Position numbers and translations under genes: made by a program. A stretch of DNA of 64,000 nucleotides. Source: Ascaphus truei. Its lineage: Eukaryota > Chordata > Amphibia > Anura > Ascaphidae. The DNA lies in assembly GCA_036426205.1 (NCBI GenBank), contig CM071568.1:36505499-36569498 (forward strand), in the 5' to 3' direction. Under the pieces are notes generated by a model. It saw only the letters and a program-made list of their open reading frames with translations, ran no database searches and was not told where the DNA came from. This document shows positions 60,790 through 64,000 of the stretch, in pieces (position 1 is the first letter of the stretch; every line of letters starts with the position of its first letter).

Positions 60790-61640
60790 TTGCTGTGATG
60801 CCGTCTTTACTATTCATATTTGCTATGGCCTCACTTGTTTTCAAATTATCCACTTGTTTCTACCAGCCTCATGTCTCCAACTTTATTCATATATCGCCAT
60901 CTCTCCTTTCTTCGCCACTTCTCAGCTCACATGAACTTCTTACTTACCTGCGCCCTCTGTCACTACACAGCTATACCCCCTGCACTAAAACACACCCCTA
61001 CAAAACCTCCTCACACATTCTCTTTCTATCCATACTTCTCCTCCTTGCTTCTGGGGATATCTCGCCCAATACTGATCCCTGCTTTATTTCTACATACTCT
61101 CGTCCTTGCCTGCCAAATGCAATACCTACTCCTTCTGGTGTCAATCACACTAACCTTATACCAATCCCCTGCCACCCTCCCTCCTCTCTCCCTTTCTCCT
61201 GTACCTTTTGGAATGATCGCTCCCTTTCTAACAAGTGCCTCAATGTCCATGATTTCTTTTTCTCTCACTCTCTGCTCCTATTTGCTATAACTGAGACTTG
61301 GCTCACTCAGTCAGACTCTGCTCTGGAAGCTGCTCTCTCTTATGGTGGCCTTTCTTTCTCCCATACTCTGCGCCCTGGTGGCAGGAATTGAGGCGTGGGG
61401 CTCCTCCTCTCCTCTCTCTGCCATTACTGAACCCTTCCTATTCCCCCTCTCTTGCTTTTCCCTCCTTTGAGGCTCACACGGTCCAGATATTCTCTCCTCT
61501 CCGTGTCCACGTGGCAGTCCCATGGCCACTATCTAGATCTAGTTTTCACTAAAAGCGTTTCTCTCTCTGATTTCTCCATTTCCCTTTCCCTCTCTGACAA
61601 TCAACTCATCTAATTTTCTCTCTCTCGCTTCGCCCCTTCT
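60790..61640 (+). pseudogene. L2/CR1-clade LINE: endonuclease part, frameshifted
   Basis: The plus-strand reading LLLLASGDISPNTDP (near 61,050) marks the start of an L2-type ORF2 protein. It continues CTFWNDRSLSNKC, LLFAITETWLTQSD (the AP-endonuclease ETWL block) and ALSYGGLSFSHTLRPGG, then a stop at about 61,391. The nuclease region continues in other frames with LDLVFTKS and SLSDN. The catalytic Glu of TETWL is present. The enzyme would nick target DNA for target-primed copying. Stops and frameshifts inactivate it as read. Confidence 0.75.
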
Positions 61641-62110
61641 CCATCTACCCCTTGTTTCTGCAGAAACCTGTGCTCTATTAACCTACCAGCCTTTGAGTCC
61701 ACTTTACGCTCCTTTCTTTCCTTTCTCAGTTCTAGTCCAGACCCTGACAACCTGGTCAGGAGCTACAACTCTGCCTTATCCTCCTCTCTTGATCTACATG
61801 CCCCGCTTTATCTCTGCCATCCTCGCCCTTCTAACACCAGACCCTGGCTAAATTCCCACACGCGCATGCTGCATTCCTCCACTCATTCCTCTGAACGCCT
61901 CTGGAAGAAATATCACACTCTCGCAGACTTCCTTCACTACAAATATATGCTATCCTGTTTCAACTCTGCCCTCTCTCAAGCTAAGCAAACCTACTTTTCT
62001 TCACTAATCAACACGCACAAATCTAGCCCACGCGACTCTTTTCTGTCTTTGACTCTCTACTCAAACCACCCTCAACTGCCTCTTATTCTTCCTCCATTTC
62101 ACCTCAGGAC

Positions 62111-62968
62111 TTGGCTGACAATTTTAAGGAAAAGGTGGAATCCATACATCAGAAAATCTCCTTTGTTTCCTCCTCCCATCTTACACTGCTTCTCAATTCA
62201 CCTCCTGCCTTCCTTGACTCTTTTTACACTGTCTCAGAGGAGGATGTGTCACCGCTGTTCCTCTCCTCCTCTCCCTCTACCACTTGCCCTCTTGACTTCT
62301 TTCCCTCCCATCTCCTAAAACCTCTTGTTCCTACTATAACCCTTACGCTCACACACATTTTTAACTCCTCCCTCTACTCTGGTACCTTTTCCTCCTCCTT
62401 CAAACATGCAACAGTTATACCATTACTCAAAAACAGCAAGTGTGACCCTATTTGTCTTTCTAACTATCGACCTGTCTCCCTCCTGCCTTTTGCCTACAAA
62501 CTCCTTGAACATCTTGTATTCTCTCGCTTGCTCCACTTTCTCAACACCTATTCTCTCCTAGACCCTCTACAATCTGGCTTCCGCACTGCTCACTCGACTG
62601 AAACAGCCCTCACTAAAATAACTAATGACCTCCATGCTGACAAAGACAGAGGTCATTACACTCTGCTCATATTACTCGATCTCTCTGCAACATTTGACAC
62701 TGTGGACCACCCTCATCTCCTTCAACTTCTCCATACTCTTGGTATTCGGAACAAAGCTCTATCCTGGATCTCCTCTTACCTCTCCCATCGTACTTTCAGT
62801 GTCTCTTCTGCTAACACTTCCTCCTCCTCTATCAATCTCTCTGTGGGGATATCCCATTGCTCTGTCCTGGGACCTCTTCTCTTTTCTCTGTACACACTTT
62901 CTCTTGGTGACCTAATCACATCTCTTAGGTTTAACTATCACCTCTATGCTGACGACACGCAAATTTAA
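62111..62968 (+). pseudogene. L2/CR1-clade LINE: reverse transcriptase
   Basis: A 285-codon open frame carrying the RT blocks in order: [35 protein letters not shown] (62,459 on), [32 protein letters not shown] with the first catalytic Asp, [11 protein letters not shown], and YADD at 62,945-62,956 with the catalytic Asp pair. The frame stops right after YADDTQI at 62,968 and the protein resumes in another frame at 63,037. Catalytic residues are intact, so this may be a fairly young copy or one hit by a single indel. Confidence 0.85.
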
Positions 62969-63036
62969 TTTTCAACCCCTGACATTACACCTTACAGACC
63001 AACGTTTCCAAATGTCTCTCTTCAATATCATCCTGG

Positions 63037-63567
63037 ATGGCCCTACGCCAACTTAAAATTAACATAGCAAAAACCGAGCTCCTCATACTTCCTCCCAAAC
63101 CTGGCCCTACTACCTCCTTCCACATTACTGTTGGTAGTACTATCATTCACCCAGTAGCCCAAGCACGCTGCCAAGAGGTCTCACTTGACTCCTCTCTCAC
63201 ATTCTCCTCTCACATTCAAAACGTTTCTAAAACCTGTCGCTTTTTCCTCCGCAATATAACAAAGATACGTTCTTTCCTCTGTTGTTCGACTGTTAAAACT
63301 CTGACTCAGGCCCTCATTCTCTCCCGTCTCGATTACTGCGACCTCTTGCTATCTAGCCTTCCTGCCTCTCACCTGTCTCCCCTACAATCTATCCTAAATG
63401 CAGCTGCCAGAATCACTCTACTATTTCCGAAATCTGTCTCAGCATCTCCCCTGCTGAAATCACTCTCCTGGCTTCCTATCAAATCCCGCATCTCACACTC
63501 AATTCTCCTCCTCACTTTTAAAGCTTTACACTTTTCTGCTCCTCCTTACCGTACATCTCAGCCCTAA
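63037..63567 (+). pseudogene. L2/CR1-clade LINE: C-terminal part of ORF2
   Basis: A 176-codon open frame after the RT core: LKINIAKTELLIL (thumb region), SLDSSLTFSSHIQNVSKTCR, SRLDYCDLLLSSLP, LNAAARIT and SWLPIKSRISHSILLLTFKAL, all typical of the L2 C terminus. It ends before the usual last segment, which appears in another frame near 63,640-63,720. Confidence 0.85.
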
Positions 63568-63849
63568 TTTCTCGCTATGCTCCATCCTGACTCTTGAGTT
63601 CTGATCAAGGATGTCTTCTCTATTCCCCCTTGGTATCTAAAGCCCTCTCCCGCCTTAAACCTTTTTCACTGACTGCCCCACACCTCTGGAATGCCCTTCC
63701 CCTCAATACCCGACTAGCACCCTCTCTATCCAGTTAAGACACACTTGCTTAAAGAAGCATATGAGCAGCTCCATGGCTAATACTAGACACATGATACATA
63801 AAGCTTGGCCCCCTGCAGACACACTTACCAGAAATCCCTGCTACTGTCT

Positions 63850-64000
63850 CTGTATGTTCTTCCTACCTATCAATTAGATTGTAAGCTCCTCGGAGCAGGG
63901 ACTCCTCTTCTGAAATGTTACTTTTATGTCTGAAGCACTTATTCCCATGATCTGTAATTTGTATTATTTGTTATTTATATAATTTTCACATGTATTATTA
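63850..64000 (+). mobile_element. L2-type LINE 3' tail
   Basis: AGATTGTAAGCTCCTCGGAG and GCAGGGACTCC, followed by a TTTGTATTATTTGTTATTTA tail up to the window edge. This tail is shared by the SINEs at 7,862 and 53,189, which suggests they use the L2 machinery. Confidence 0.75.

Noticed and set aside
60795..61552. Alternative plus-strand frames over the LINE endonuclease
   Set aside because: Only the frame with the LINE motifs is real; the others are shadows of a C/T-rich coding strand.

Overview
The window looks like repeat-dominated DNA from a vertebrate with a large genome. An amphibian is my best guess. The basis is the mix of elements: a Penelope-like retroelement (reverse transcriptase plus GIY-YIG endonuclease), a Ty3/gypsy element with a vertebrate-type Gag, an L2/CR1-clade LINE, tRNA-derived CORE-type SINEs, and many foldback or MITE-like DNA elements. 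There are no operons, rRNA or tRNA genes, or CRISPR arrays, and no complete host gene. Base quality appears uneven. An 85-base N gap lies at 13,397-13,481, and copies of the same repeat differ mostly by one-base insertions and deletions, as in weakly polished long reads. Reading frames inside repeats are therefore unreliable.

Layout. 1-9,060: mostly non-coding, with two MITEs of one family in opposite orientation, one SINE, and a possible terminal exon of a host gene at 4,294-4,537 followed by a long 3'-UTR-like stretch ending at an AATAAA. 9,060-13,660: Penelope-like remnants around a purine-rich tract of about 2.5 kb. 13,482-35,660: a giant inverted repeat with arms A and B of about 11 kb each, meeting at about 24,628. 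35,661-44,194: a low-copy-looking stretch, then a heavily frameshifted Ty3/gypsy element at about 37.0-43.2 kb, then another Penelope end. 44,195-50,850: cleaner sequence with a possible LTR, a GC-rich MITE, two weak exon candidates and a CA microsatellite. 50,855-51,083: a 40-bp minisatellite that abuts copy C. 51,083-60,560: copy C, a third copy of the 9.5-kb unit found in arms A and B, in the orientation of A. 60,790-64,000: an L2/CR1-clade LINE.

The most notable structure is the A/B/C arrangement. Copy C ends in a small foldback (two arms of about 75 bp around a 38-bp spacer). The A/B palindrome turns around on that same foldback. This fits either a real inverted duplication formed by foldback template switching or a chimeric or multi-pass long read built into the assembly. 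The repeated unit holds nested insertions with readable target duplications, several long hairpins, and an unidentified coding-like segment on the strand opposite to C with its own AATAAA. Hammerhead-ribozyme-like motifs occur at the Penelope ends and in the arms.
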